From CAZWEZ01 sp964632795 (GTDB lineage Bacteria; Pseudomonadota; Alphaproteobacteria; Rhodospirillales; 2-02-FULL-58-16): a stretch of DNA of 34,714 nt. A model generated the notes under the pieces. It was not told the origin of the DNA and did no database searches. It worked only from the letters and a program-made list of their open reading frames with translations. Every line of letters begins with the position of its first letter. Positions within the stretch are counted from its first letter, which is position 1. The stretch spans positions 1 through 34,714 of the forward strand of contig CAZWEZ010000032.1 in assembly GCA_964632795.1 (NCBI GenBank), read 5' to 3'. Of this stretch, positions 24,739-33,517 are shown piece after piece. The position numbers were made by a program, and so were the translations under genes.

Positions 24739-26328
24739 TCAAGAGAACCACCAGCGCTCCATCCCCTTCGCGCCGTCCATAGTCGAATTCGAAGCGAGCC
24801 GGTTGTGCTTGACGTTCTCGCGAAAGCCGAGGACGAAGTTGTTGAACATGGGAACGACCACGCCGCCCTCGTCGCGGACGATTGTCTGCATCTCGACGTA
24901 CATCTCGTGGCGCTTGGCTTCGTCGAGCTCGGCCCGCGCTTGCTTCAACAGCACGTTGAAGCGGTCGTGCTCCCAGAAGGTGTCGTTCCAGTTGGCGCCC
25001 GCGGCGTAGGCGATCGAGAACATCCAGTCCTCGGTCGGTCGCCCGCTCCAATACACGGCGCCCCACGGCTTCTTCATCCAGACGTTGCTCCAGTAGCCGT
25101 CGTTGGGCTCGCGGATGACGTTGATCGTGATCCCGGCCGGCGCCGCATGCTCCTTGTAAAGCACGGCGGCGTCGACCGCCCCGTCGAAGGCCGCGTCGGC
25201 GGCGCTCAATTCCACCGTCAGGCTGCTCAGGCCGGCCTTCTTGAGGTGGAACTTGGCTTTGTCGATGTCGTAGGTGCGTTGCGGCAACTCGCCCGCGTGG
25301 AAGCGGAGGTTCTGGCTGATCGGGTGGTCGTTGCCCAACACGCCGCGCCCGCGCAGGACGCTCTGCAACAGGGCCTCGCGGTCCACCGCGTGTTTCAGCG
25401 CCATCCGCACGTGGTTGTTGTCGAACGGTGGCGTGTCTGTCCGCATGGCGAACGTGTAATGCGCCGTGCCGCTGGTTTCCTCGATCCGGATGTCCGGGTT
25501 TTTCTCCAGCAGATGCGCGGTCTTGACCTCGACGCGGTCGATCACATCGACCTCGCCGGTGGTCAGCGCGTTGGTCCGCGCGGCCTGGTCGATGACGGCG
25601 AGGATCTCGGCGGTGTCGAAGTTGGCATGGCCCTCCTTCCAGTAGTTGGGATTGCGCTCGAGCGACGTGCGCACACCGGGCTCGAACTTCTTGAGCTTGT
25701 AGCCGCCGGTGCCGACGCCCGACTCCCAGTCCACCTTGCCGTCCTTGGACGGCATGATCGCGAAGTGGTAGTCGCTGACGATGTACGGCCAGTCGGCGTT
25801 GCCCTCGCGAAACGCGAATACTACGGTATTCTTGCCGTCCGCCTTCATCTCGACGATCGGATCGAGGAAGCCCTTGGCGGCGGACTTGGAATCCTCGCCG
25901 CGATGGTGGTTGTACGAGGCGACCACGTCGGCGGCGTCCATCGTCTTGCCGTTGTGGAACTCGACGCCCTTGCGCAGCTCGAAGGTCCAGGTGGCGGCGT
26001 CGGCCGAGGCCTCCCAGCTTTCGGCCAGCTCGGGGATCAGTTTGTCGGTGTTGCCGATCTCGGTGAGGTGGTTGCGCAGACCCAATTGGACGAACTTCAT
26101 GTAGGCATGGGAGGTGGTCGCCGGGTCGATCGAATCGGTGGTCGAGCCGTGGGCCATGCCGACCCGCAGCTTGCCCCCTTTCTTCGGCGTCGCGGAAAGC
26201 GCCGTGGTGCTCCACAGCGCCGACGCCATGGAGATGGTGACGCCCAGGGCGGCGGCTCGCCCCATGAAGTCGCGGCGGGTGATCTTGCCTCGGGCAAGTA
26301 GGTTTTCCAATTCTTTCATATTAGGCAT
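24739..26328 (-). CDS. Family-5 ABC solute-binding protein, copy 1
   Basis: A 529-residue periplasmic binding protein (SBP_bac_5). It carries a twin-arginine signal peptide: TRRDFMGRAAALGVTISMA (RR at 18-19), cleaved probably near ALSA. The mature part has LIPELAESWEASADAATWTF, LRKGVEFHNGKTMDAADVV and RNPNYWKEG, all usual for dipeptide/oligopeptide-type binders; relatives also bind nickel, sugars or opines, so the ligand is open. ATG 26328 follows AGGGAGATAAAC, a good ribosome site. It heads the operon with dppB, dppC and dppDF-like genes. Copy 2 at 28112 has exactly the same length and is very similar throughout. Confidence 0.92.
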   Translation of the reverse strand: MPNMKELENLLARGKITRRDFMGRAAALGVTISMASALWSTTALSATPKKGGKLRVGMAHGSTTDSIDPATTSHAYMKFVQLGLRNHLTEIGNTDKLIPELAESWEASADAATWTFELRKGVEFHNGKTMDAADVVASYNHHRGEDSKSAAKGFLDPIVEMKADGKNTVVFAFREGNADWPYIVSDYHFAIMPSKDGKVDWESGVGTGGYKLKKFEPGVRTSLERNPNYWKEGHANFDTAEILAVIDQAARTNALTTGEVDVIDRVEVKTAHLLEKNPDIRIEETSGTAHYTFAMRTDTPPFDNNHVRMALKHAVDREALLQSVLRGRGVLGNDHPISQNLRFHAGELPQRTYDIDKAKFHLKKAGLSSLTVELSAADAAFDGAVDAAVLYKEHAAPAGITINVIREPNDGYWSNVWMKKPWGAVYWSGRPTEDWMFSIAYAAGANWNDTFWEHDRFNVLLKQARAELDEAKRHEMYVEMQTIVRDEGGVVVPMFNNFVLGFRENVKHNRLASNSTMDGAKGMERWWFS

Positions 26329-26593
26329 GTTTATCTCCCTGCATTGAAATCAAAGTGGTTGATTCCACTTATCGCCAAGTTGAATCCGGGAACCGTGATC
26401 CAGGTGTTCCCGACGATAATGCTCTAGAAACCGGCGTCACGCAAGACACGACCCAATATCCTCAAAAGCGATTCGAGCGATACCTGGGACCGCTTTTGGA
26501 GGCGCTTGGCAACCACGCCAAGGGGTATTGACGTTTACGGGTAGCGGCTGGACAAGATGAAGAGAGAAGAACATTCGACCTTGGATGGCCTTG
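26329..26593. other. Leader and promoter region of the ABC operon
   Basis: No protein gene is supported here. On the minus strand it should hold the promoter and leader of copy 1. Visible items: a hairpin at 26353-26370, an inverted repeat GGGAAC/GTTCCC (about 26382-26405), and on the plus strand a hairpin CTTGGC/GCCAAG (about 26505-26522) that lies before a plus-strand terminator. Confidence 0.4.
26353..26370 (-). promoter_or_regulatory. Leader hairpin before solute-binding gene copy 1
   Basis: AAGTGG (26353-26358) and CCACTT (26365-26370) form a 6-bp stem with a 6-base loop, 25 bases before the start codon and just ahead of the ribosome site. A hairpin of different sequence stands at the same place before copy 2. 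Confidence 0.5.
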
Positions 26594-26630
26594 AAAGCGC
26601 CCGGCCTCCTCTTGGCTGGGCGCTTTTTTT
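26594..26630 (+). terminator. Strong intrinsic terminator on the plus strand
   Basis: A 13-bp stem (26594-26606 with 26614-26626, one G-T pair), loop TCCTCTT, and a T7 run (26624-26630). In plus-strand direction this is a strong terminator, yet no plus-strand gene precedes it. On the minus strand it follows the URO-D gene by 2 bp, but only TTT within the stem follows the GC part, so it would be weaker there. It may work in both directions or end a small plus-strand RNA. Confidence 0.65.
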
Positions 26631-26632
26631 GG

Positions 26633-27829
26633 TCAGCCGAGGCTTGCGGTGTGCCGGCGTCTATTGAGGCGAGGGGCGCGGGGGGGGCGCTTGGCGAGGG
26701 CATCCAGCGGAATCTCGATCTCCGGGGCCGGCGGCAGCGCTTCGATCATCGCGTAGTCCCCATACTTCCTGCACGCCCGGAACATGGCGATCACGTTTTC
26801 CGGCTTGCAGCCGGGATGCAGCGAGTTCGACGAACACAGCACGAAGCCGCCGCCCGGGGCCGCGATCTCGATCACTCTGCGGGTCTCGGCCTCGACCTGG
26901 TCCGGTTCCCCGAACACCAGGAGATCGAGGCAGTCGACGTTGCCGCAAAGGCTGATCCTGTCACCGAGATGGGCCTTGGTCTGGGCCAGGTCCATGCACT
27001 GGGGCTGGATCGGGTGGAAGCCGTCGAAGCCGATCTCCACCAGGTCGTCGACCAGCGACCACATATTCCCGTCGCTGTGCTTGAGCACCTTGAGACCCTT
27101 GGCGTGGGCGTGGTCGACGATCTCCTTCTTGTAGGGGCGGTTGAACTCCCGGTAATGCTGCGGTGACATCATGAGATAGTCGTTCCCCGCCAGGTCGCCG
27201 GTTAATTTTATGATATCGACGCCGATCTCGGCCGAGATGTCGATCACTTTCTTGTTGAAGTCGGTGGTGATCCGCGCGATGGCGTGGACGAGTTCCGGGT
27301 CGGCGACGAAGTCGATGAGGTACTTTTCCAGGCTACCGCGCATCAGCCAGCTCTCCTTGAAGGGGCCGTAGATGCTCAAGACGCAGGCGCGGTCGGGGCC
27401 CAGGCGCTCCATGACGTGGCGGGCGCCGGCGAAGTCCTCGAGGGTGAGCCGGGCCGCCATGTCGTAGCGCTCGGCGTCCCGCAAGCTGTTTATCGGCCCC
27501 TCGACGACGGCGGGAAGACCCATATCGCTGAGGATGTAGCGGCGGCCGTATTTATCCTCGCCGAACTCCTCGGACGTCCGCTTGAAGCCGGTGGAATGGA
27601 CGAGCCAGGTAGAGTCGATGTCGAGCGTCTCCACGACGTCGCAGAAGAGGTCCAATACCTCGATCGGTTCCTCGCCGTAGCGTGCCACCGCCTGGCCCCT
27701 GGCGGGGAGTTCCAGCCCCAGGCGTTCGGCCATCCCCCAGACCACCTCCTCGTCGATCCAGTCGTACATCGGCACCCGATCCGGCTGCCCACCCGAAATG
27801 GCGGTCAGCATTCGTTCCCGTGAATTCAT
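26633..27829 (-). CDS. URO-D superfamily protein (methyltransferase-like)
   Basis: A 398-residue TIM-barrel protein of the uroporphyrinogen decarboxylase superfamily: N-terminal MNSRERMLTAISGGQPDRVPM, central GVDIIKLTGDLAGNDYLMMSPQHY, then LKVLKHSDGNMWSLVDDLVEIGFDGFHPIQP and CSSNSLHPGCKPENVIAM. This pattern is typical of the branch that includes corrinoid-linked methyltransferases rather than of heme-pathway HemE, which lacks the RERMLTAISGGQPDRVP start. The HxC zinc site of MtaA-type enzymes is not seen (HSD instead). ATG 27829 follows GGAGAATGTCGG. It sits between the duplicated binding-protein genes and may act on a compound taken up by this transporter; unproven. Confidence 0.82.
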   Translation of the reverse strand: MNSRERMLTAISGGQPDRVPMYDWIDEEVVWGMAERLGLELPARGQAVARYGEEPIEVLDLFCDVVETLDIDSTWLVHSTGFKRTSEEFGEDKYGRRYILSDMGLPAVVEGPINSLRDAERYDMAARLTLEDFAGARHVMERLGPDRACVLSIYGPFKESWLMRGSLEKYLIDFVADPELVHAIARITTDFNKKVIDISAEIGVDIIKLTGDLAGNDYLMMSPQHYREFNRPYKKEIVDHAHAKGLKVLKHSDGNMWSLVDDLVEIGFDGFHPIQPQCMDLAQTKAHLGDRISLCGNVDCLDLLVFGEPDQVEAETRRVIEIAAPGGGFVLCSSNSLHPGCKPENVIAMFRACRKYGDYAMIEALPPAPEIEIPLDALAKRPPRAPRLNRRRHTASLG

Positions 27830-27962
27830 CCGACATTCTCCAGATAACTCTCAATTCCACGGCGATAGTACCCAAATCCCACCGCCATTGGGATAGCAAG
27901 GCTTATCCCGTTGGTCCCGGTGTGCCTGGATGTGGGGGCATGCGCTGGTGAAGGTTTTCGGC

Positions 27963-28070
27963 CTACGCCGGAGCGGGTCTTGGTCGCAGGAAGATGATCA
28001 ACGAGACGACGAACAGGGTGAGGTGACCCAGCGCCAAGCGCTGGGCCACCAACACGACGATCCGAGTCAA
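27963..28070 (-). pseudogene. Stub of duplicated dppB-like gene
   Basis: The minus strand encodes TRIVVLVAQRLALGHLTLF and then VVSLIIFL, nearly identical to the first 27 residues of the DppB-like permease (24699-24620). The start codon is TTG instead of ATG, and after residue 27 the homology stops and a TAG follows. DNA similarity continues into the neighbouring binding-protein gene, so this is the broken edge of a duplicated binding-protein plus permease segment (breakpoint near 27987). Confidence 0.85.
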
Positions 28071-28111
28071 CGATCGTATTCCCGACTAGTTATATGCCGA
28101 CTGGAACGCGA

Positions 28112-29701
28112 TCAAGAGAACCACCAGCGCTCCATCCCCTTCAGGCCGTCGAGAGTCCAATTCGAGGCGATCCGGTTGTGCCCGACGTTCGCGCGCAAGC
28201 CGAGGACGTAGTTGTTGAACATGGGAACGACCACGCCGCCCTCGTCGCTGACGATTGTCTGCATCTCGACGTACATTTCGCGGCGTTTGGCCAGGTCGAG
28301 CTCGCTCCGCGCTTGCTTCAACAGCACGTTGAAGCGTTCGTGCACCCAGAAGGTGTCGTTCCAGTTGGCGCCCTCGGCGTAGGCGATCGAGAACATCCAG
28401 TCCGCGGTCGGCCGCCCACCCCAGTAGCACATGCCCCACGGCTTCTTCATCCAGACGTTGCTCCAGTAGCCGTCGTTGGGCTCGCGGATGACGTTGATCG
28501 TGATCCCGGCCGGCGCCGCATGCTCCTTGTAAAGCACGGCGGCATCGACCGCCCCGTCGAAGGCCGCGTCGGCGGCGCTCAAGTCCACCGTCAGGGTGCT
28601 CAGGCCGGCCTTCTTGAGGTGGAACTTGGCCTTGTCGATGTCGTACGTGCGCTGCGGCAGCTCGGTGGCGAAGTTGATTTGGTTCTGGCCGATCGGATGG
28701 TCGTTGCCGACCACGCCGTGGCCGCGCAGGACGCTCTGCAACAGGGCCTCGCGGTCAACAGCGTATTTCAGCGCCATCCGCACGTGGTTGTTGTCGAACG
28801 GCGGCGTATCGGTGCGCATCGGGATCGAGTAGTGGGCGGTGCCGCTGGATTCCAGGATATTGATGTCCGGGTTGCGCTCCAGCAGATGGAGGGTCTTGAG
28901 TTCGACGCGGTCCATCACATCGATCTCGCCGGTGGTCAGCGCGTTGGTTCGCGCGGTCTGGTCGATGATGGCGAGGACCTCGGCCGAGTCGAAGTGGGCG
29001 GCGCCTTCCTTCCAGTAGTTGGGATTGCGCTCGAACGTCGAGCGCACACCGGGCTCGTAACTCTTGAGCTTGTAACCACCGGTGCCGACGCCCGACTCCC
29101 ATTCGATCTTGCCATCCTTGGCCGGCATGATCGCGATGTGGTAGTCGCTGGCGATGTACGGGAAGTCGGCGTTGCCCTCGCGCAACGTGAAGACGACGGT
29201 ATTCTTGCCGTCCGTCTTGATATCGACGATCGGATCGACGACGCCCTTGGCGGCGGACTTGGAATCCTCGCCGCGATGGTGGTTGTACGAGGCGACCACG
29301 TCGTCGGCATCCATCGTCTTGGCGTTGTGGAACTCGACGCCCTTGCGCAGATTGAACGTCCACTGGGAGGCGTCGGCGGACGCTTCCCAACTCTCGGCAA
29401 GCTCCGGGATCAGTTTGTCGTCGTTGCTGACCTCGGTGAGGTGGTTGCGCAGACCCATGCCGACGAACTGCATGTAGGCATCTTCGAAGGTTGCCGGGTC
29501 GAGCGAGTTGGTCGTCGAGCCGTGGCCGATGCCGATCCGCAGCGTGCCCCCTTTCTTCGGCGTCGCGGAAAGCGCCGTGGTGCTCCACAGCGACGACGCC
29601 ATGGAGATGGTGACGCCCAAGGCGGCGGCCCGACCCATGAAGTCGCGGCGGCTGATCCTTCCCTGCTTGAGAAGGCTTTCCAGGTGTTTCAATTTAGCCA
29701 T
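28112..29701 (-). CDS. Family-5 ABC solute-binding protein, copy 2
   Basis: A 529-residue paralogue of the product of 24739-26328, with the same length and collinear sequence; differences are scattered (for example GGTLRIGIGHGSTTNSLDP against GGKLRVGMAHGSTTDSIDP). It has the same twin-arginine signal (SRRDFMGRAAALG, RR 18-19). ATG 29701 follows AGGGAGAGAACA, equivalent to copy 1; upstream in-frame codons to 29827 have no family resemblance. Its own permease gene is only a stub, so it would have to use the transporter encoded downstream, perhaps widening ligand range. The frame is fully intact, so it is not a pseudogene. Confidence 0.92.
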   Translation of the reverse strand: MAKLKHLESLLKQGRISRRDFMGRAAALGVTISMASSLWSTTALSATPKKGGTLRIGIGHGSTTNSLDPATFEDAYMQFVGMGLRNHLTEVSNDDKLIPELAESWEASADASQWTFNLRKGVEFHNAKTMDADDVVASYNHHRGEDSKSAAKGVVDPIVDIKTDGKNTVVFTLREGNADFPYIASDYHIAIMPAKDGKIEWESGVGTGGYKLKSYEPGVRSTFERNPNYWKEGAAHFDSAEVLAIIDQTARTNALTTGEIDVMDRVELKTLHLLERNPDINILESSGTAHYSIPMRTDTPPFDNNHVRMALKYAVDREALLQSVLRGHGVVGNDHPIGQNQINFATELPQRTYDIDKAKFHLKKAGLSTLTVDLSAADAAFDGAVDAAVLYKEHAAPAGITINVIREPNDGYWSNVWMKKPWGMCYWGGRPTADWMFSIAYAEGANWNDTFWVHERFNVLLKQARSELDLAKRREMYVEMQTIVSDEGGVVVPMFNNYVLGLRANVGHNRIASNWTLDGLKGMERWWFS

Positions 29702-29720
29702 TGTTCTCTCCCTGTGATTG

Positions 29721-29743
29721 AACCGGAAGGGATGCTTCCGGTT
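29721..29743 (-). promoter_or_regulatory. Leader hairpin before solute-binding gene copy 2
   Basis: AACCGGAAG (29721-29729) and CTTCCGGTT (29735-29743) form a perfect 9-bp stem with a 5-base loop, 20 bases before the start codon and just ahead of the AGGGAGA ribosome site. It occupies the position of the copy 1 leader hairpin but has another sequence. Confidence 0.55.
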
Positions 29744-29825
29744 ATGACCCGGTGTGACCGGGAAAACGTTTTCAGGTGCATCCGTGCGATAAAGCGATAG
29801 ATATAATGCGACAGAAAGTAGCGTC

Positions 29826-30095
29826 ATGCAATACGCGAACCGAACCCCCGCGCGGACCGTTCATTATGGTAAAACCAGGTTCCGATGGATCGACGTTTGT
29901 TACAGGCCTCGCCGCCCTCGGAATTGGCCCGGCGCGGGGTCCGTAACGCCCTCGATATCCCCCTTCGCCCACCTCCCCGCGCCCTTCGACGGCTACACCC
30001 TCGTCCACATCTCCGACCTTCACTTCGGGACCTTGGCGGGCCTGGAAGAGGCCCTCCACCGGCGGCTGGAAAATGTCGACGCCGGTGCGCTTGAA
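29826..30095 (+). pseudogene. 5' fragment of metallophosphoesterase gene
   Basis: From about 29958 the frame reads SPFAHLPAPFDGYTLVHISDLHFGTLAGLEEALHRRL, the N-terminal metal-binding segment (DLH motif) of calcineurin-like phosphoesterases of the YkuE/YaeI type. The remaining metal motifs (GD, GNHD, H-x-H) are missing; after LENVDAGALE the sequence changes to the 3' end of the minus-strand YdcF-like gene. The normal upstream membrane region seems damaged as well. A truncated gene cut off at about 30095. Confidence 0.7.
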
Positions 30096-30096
30096 T

Positions 30097-30894
30097 TCAG
30101 CCGTCCGGGGCCGGGAACAGGGCGTCGGTCTTTCCGGTCGCCCAATAGACCGCCAATCCCAGCCATTCGCGGATCGCCACGGACAGCGTGCTGATCCCGG
30201 AGCGGAAGTTGAACGACAGCTCGAAGGTCATGTCTCCGGTGTAATTGAAGTCCACCGGGTAGGGGATCATCCGCCAACCGGCCTTGCGGAAGCTGCCGAA
30301 GGCGCGGGGCATGTGGAAGGCCGAGGTGATCAGGACCCAGGTCTCGTCGGGCTTCGGGGCGACCAGCTTGTGGGTCAGGACGGCGTTCTCGTGGGTGTTC
30401 CGGGACTGCTTCTCGAGAACGATCCGATCGACATCCAGCCCCAGGACGTCCAGGATCTGGTGCAAGTAATCGGCTTCCTTGACGTCCTGGCGGGAGGGAT
30501 CGCCGGAACCGCCGGTGAAGACCAGCTTGGCCTCGGGATAGCGCCGGGCGAGGACGGCGAATTCGGTCAGTCGTTCGATCGCCCCGTTGATCGAGGTCTG
30601 TCCCCTGGCCTGGGTCACCACCTGGTCGACGACGCCGCCCAGGACGACGATCCCGTCGACGCGCTCCGGCAGTTCGCCGACCACCGGAAACCGGTTCTCG
30701 ATGGAAACGATCATCCAGGTGCCGAACGGCAGGCTCGCCATCGCCAGGCCGAGCAATGCCCCGACGGTGATCAGCCGGCGTCCCAACCGGCGCCACCTGG
30801 TCCACGACAGCCAGGCCCCGGCGCACAAGAGAATCAACAGGACGTTGCCCGGATCGACCAGGAACAACAGGGCCTTCGACAGATAGAAGAACAT
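30097..30894 (-). CDS. YdcF/ElyC/SanA family membrane protein (DUF218)
   Basis: A 265-residue protein with two N-terminal membrane spans (about residues 8-28 and 38-60) and a DUF218 domain (79-230): VDGIVVLGG, KLVFTGGSGDPSRQDVKEADYL, SRNTHENAVLTHKL and VLITSAFHMPRAFGSFRKAG. These are the conserved DUF218 blocks. ElyC and SanA act in envelope integrity in E. coli; the biochemical role of this member is not known. Length and architecture match the ElyC type. It ends 2 bp from the broken metallophosphoesterase gene. Confidence 0.88.
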   Translation of the reverse strand: MFFYLSKALLFLVDPGNVLLILLCAGAWLSWTRWRRLGRRLITVGALLGLAMASLPFGTWMIVSIENRFPVVGELPERVDGIVVLGGVVDQVVTQARGQTSINGAIERLTEFAVLARRYPEAKLVFTGGSGDPSRQDVKEADYLHQILDVLGLDVDRIVLEKQSRNTHENAVLTHKLVAPKPDETWVLITSAFHMPRAFGSFRKAGWRMIPYPVDFNYTGDMTFELSFNFRSGISTLSVAIREWLGLAVYWATGKTDALFPAPDG

Positions 30895-31074
30895 CGCCCG
30901 GTGATAGCCCCCCGCACCTGGGCTGGCAACAGGGTTGTCGCCATCGTCGCGTATCCGCCGGCGTCATGGGTTCAATCCACGTTTTCAGGCAACGGGAGTT
31001 TATCCGCGGGATTTCGGCCCTATATTAAAGTGGCGGGGTGAACGTGGGAGGCTCGTCGAAGCGGCATCGAAACC

Positions 31075-32739
31075 ATGAACAGTACCGATTCCAAAGACCT
31101 GCGGGACATCAGCCGGCGTTTCATCGCCCTTGCCTTCTGCCGCGCCGACATCCTCCTTGAGTTGGACGGCGAAGGGCGGATCGTCTTCGCCGAGACCAGC
31201 AAGAAGGACCTGTTCGGCGGCGCCGAGGGTTTCGTCGGCCGATCGTTCCTCGACCTGGTCGTCGAGGGCGACCGCAGGCTGGCCTCCGACATCCTGGGAG
31301 CCTGCGTGAGCCATGGGCGGATGGACGATGTCGCGATGCGGATCAGGGGCGCCAACGGCCGGGTGCTGAACGTCGCCCTGGGCGGTTACCGGGTGCCGGA
31401 CCTGGACGGCCATTTCTTCCTCGCCCTCAAGATCAACCCGCCGTCGTTGCGCGGCCAGACCACCCGCGGCCTTATCCGCGACGAGGCCACCGGGGTGCTG
31501 GAGAAGAAGGACTTCGCCACCGTTGCGGCGGCCCGGGTCGGGGCCTTCCGGCGCGCCGGGGGCGAGGCCAAGATGACCCTGCTTCGCGTCGATGGGCTGG
31601 AAGGGGACGACACCGGCCTGGGGGCGGACGAGAAGGCCAAACTGCTGTCCACCATCGGCAACGTGATCAACGAACACTCCCTGGGCGGCGATACCGCCGG
31701 GCGGGTGGACGAATCCCACTACGGGTTCGTCCACCAGGCGGGCGAAGACATCGACGCCGTCAGAACTCAAATCGAGGACGCCACCCGCGAGGTCCATCCC
31801 GAGGGACTGTCCCTGTCCACCCGGACCACCACCATGGACATGGACGACGAAAACATCTCGGAAGGCCAGATGGCCAAGGCGTTGATCTATACGCTCCAGG
31901 AATACTGCGACAAGAAAGGCGACATGGACGATACCGACCTCAGCGGGATGTTGTCCAAGATGACCGCCCAGACCATGAAGTCGATCAGCGTGTTCAAGAA
32001 GATCTGCCGGACCGGCAACTTCGACCTGGTGTTCATGCCCATCTGCTCGCTCGACGACGGAACCGTCCATCATTTCGAGCTGCTGTCGCGCTTCGAGTAC
32101 GGAGAGGGGGGGGATATCTCGCCCTACCGGATGATCACCCTGGCCGAGGACATCGACATGATCGGCGCCTTCGATCTCGCCGTCGCGGGCAAGGCGATCA
32201 AGATCACGACCGCCTTTTCCAGGGAGCGGCCGATGCCCAAGTCGGCGGTCAACGTTTCGGGCAACTCGATCGCCGATCCGGCCTATCTCGAACGACTCCA
32301 CCGCCTCCTCGCGGATCATCCAAAGGCCAGCGAGCTGATCATGTTCGAGATCACGGAGTCGGCCCACATCGAGGACCTGGAGACGGTCAACGCCTCGATC
32401 CAGAAACTGCGCGCCATGGGATTCGAGGTGTGCCTCGACGACTTCGGCGCCGGGTCGGCGAGCTTCGACTACCTGAACGCGCTGGAGATCGACGTCGTCA
32501 AGTTCGACGGGCCGGTGGTCAAGCGGGCGTTCTCGTCCCCGCGCGGCAAGGGACTGATCTCGTCGCTGGCCACCATGTGCCGGAGCCTGGGCGTGGAGAC
32601 CGTGGCCGAGATGGTGGAGACCCAGGACGAAGCCGATTTCCTCCACCAGTGCGGGGTCCAGTACGGCCAGGGCTACCTCTACGGCAAGCCCAACCGGGAC
32701 CCCATGGTCTTCCTCGGCGACCGACGCCCGAAACCGTAA
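31075..32739 (+). CDS. PAS / degenerate GGDEF / EAL c-di-GMP phosphodiesterase
   Basis: A 554-residue soluble protein. Residues 18-125 look like a PAS domain (ADILLELDGEGRIVFAETS). Residues 130-235 have the outline of a GGDEF domain with no GGDEF motif. A linker of helices follows (to about 310), then an EAL domain. The EAL catalytic set is complete: ELLSR, N in NVSGNS, E in FEITES, DD in LDDFGAG, K in VVKFDG, E in VAEMVET and Q in QGYLYGKP, so c-di-GMP hydrolysis is probable although the signature reads ELL, not EAL. GGGAGG upstream is rather distant from the ATG. The ADP-ribosylglycohydrolase gene starts 4 bp later. Confidence 0.85.
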   Translation: MNSTDSKDLRDISRRFIALAFCRADILLELDGEGRIVFAETSKKDLFGGAEGFVGRSFLDLVVEGDRRLASDILGACVSHGRMDDVAMRIRGANGRVLNVALGGYRVPDLDGHFFLALKINPPSLRGQTTRGLIRDEATGVLEKKDFATVAAARVGAFRRAGGEAKMTLLRVDGLEGDDTGLGADEKAKLLSTIGNVINEHSLGGDTAGRVDESHYGFVHQAGEDIDAVRTQIEDATREVHPEGLSLSTRTTTMDMDDENISEGQMAKALIYTLQEYCDKKGDMDDTDLSGMLSKMTAQTMKSISVFKKICRTGNFDLVFMPICSLDDGTVHHFELLSRFEYGEGGDISPYRMITLAEDIDMIGAFDLAVAGKAIKITTAFSRERPMPKSAVNVSGNSIADPAYLERLHRLLADHPKASELIMFEITESAHIEDLETVNASIQKLRAMGFEVCLDDFGAGSASFDYLNALEIDVVKFDGPVVKRAFSSPRGKGLISSLATMCRSLGVETVAEMVETQDEADFLHQCGVQYGQGYLYGKPNRDPMVFLGDRRPKP

Positions 32740-32743
32740 TACC

Positions 32744-33517
32744 ATGCTTGGCGCCATCGCCGGCGACATCATCGGCTCGATCTACGAGCACCGGCCGATC
32801 AAGAGCACGGCCTTTCCCCTGTTCGGCGAGGGCTGCGTGGCCACCGACGACAGCGTGCTGACCATCGCCGTCGGCGAGGCGCTGATGGGCGACAGGGACT
32901 TTGCCCGCCATCTCAGGGAGTACGCCAGGCGCTATCCCGACGCCGGGTACGGCTCCATGTTCCTGAGGTGGATGGCCGACGACGACGCGGGTCCCTACGG
33001 CAGCTTCGGCAACGGCGCGGCGATGCGGGTCTCGCCGGTGGCCTGGGTCGCCGAATCGGAACCCGAGGTCCTGACACTAGCCGCCGATACGGCCGCCGTG
33101 ACCCATGACCACCGCCACGGCATCGCCGGGGCGCGGGCGACGGCGTTGGCCGTCTGGCTGGCCCGCAACGGGACCTCGGCCAGCGGCATCGCCCGCGCCG
33201 TCACGGACGGTTTCGGATACGACCTCTCGGTTCCCGTCGCCCGCATCCGCAAGACCTACGGTTTCGACGTCACCTGCCAGGGCTCCGTGCCCCAGGCCCT
33301 TCGCTGCGCCCTAGAAGCCGTCTCCTACGAGCAGGCGGTGCGGCTGGCGGTGTCGCTGGGCGGCGACTCCGACACCCTGGCCTGCATCGCCGGGGCCGTC
33401 GCCGAGGCCCGGTTCTCGGTGCCCCCCGAGATCGCCACCAAGGCCATGACCTACCTGGACCACGCCCTGCGCCCGGTGGTCGAAAAGTTCGTCGAGCGCT
33501 ACTGTCCTGGTTCCTGA
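32744..33517 (+). CDS. ADP-ribosylglycohydrolase family protein
   Basis: A 257-residue protein of the ADP-ribosyl-crystallin/DraG superfamily: LGAIAGDIIGSIYE at the start, the metal motif ATDDSVLTIA, YGSFGNGAAMRVSPV, THDHRHGIAGA and the second metal motif GGDSDTLACIAGAVAEA. These coordinate the two Mg ions that cleave ADP-ribose from proteins or small molecules. It follows the EAL gene by 4 bp, so they are probably co-transcribed. The last codons (CPGS) and stop are encoded by a repeat also found at 19312. Confidence 0.9.
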   Translation: MLGAIAGDIIGSIYEHRPIKSTAFPLFGEGCVATDDSVLTIAVGEALMGDRDFARHLREYARRYPDAGYGSMFLRWMADDDAGPYGSFGNGAAMRVSPVAWVAESEPEVLTLAADTAAVTHDHRHGIAGARATALAVWLARNGTSASGIARAVTDGFGYDLSVPVARIRKTYGFDVTCQGSVPQALRCALEAVSYEQAVRLAVSLGGDSDTLACIAGAVAEARFSVPPEIATKAMTYLDHALRPVVEKFVERYCPGS

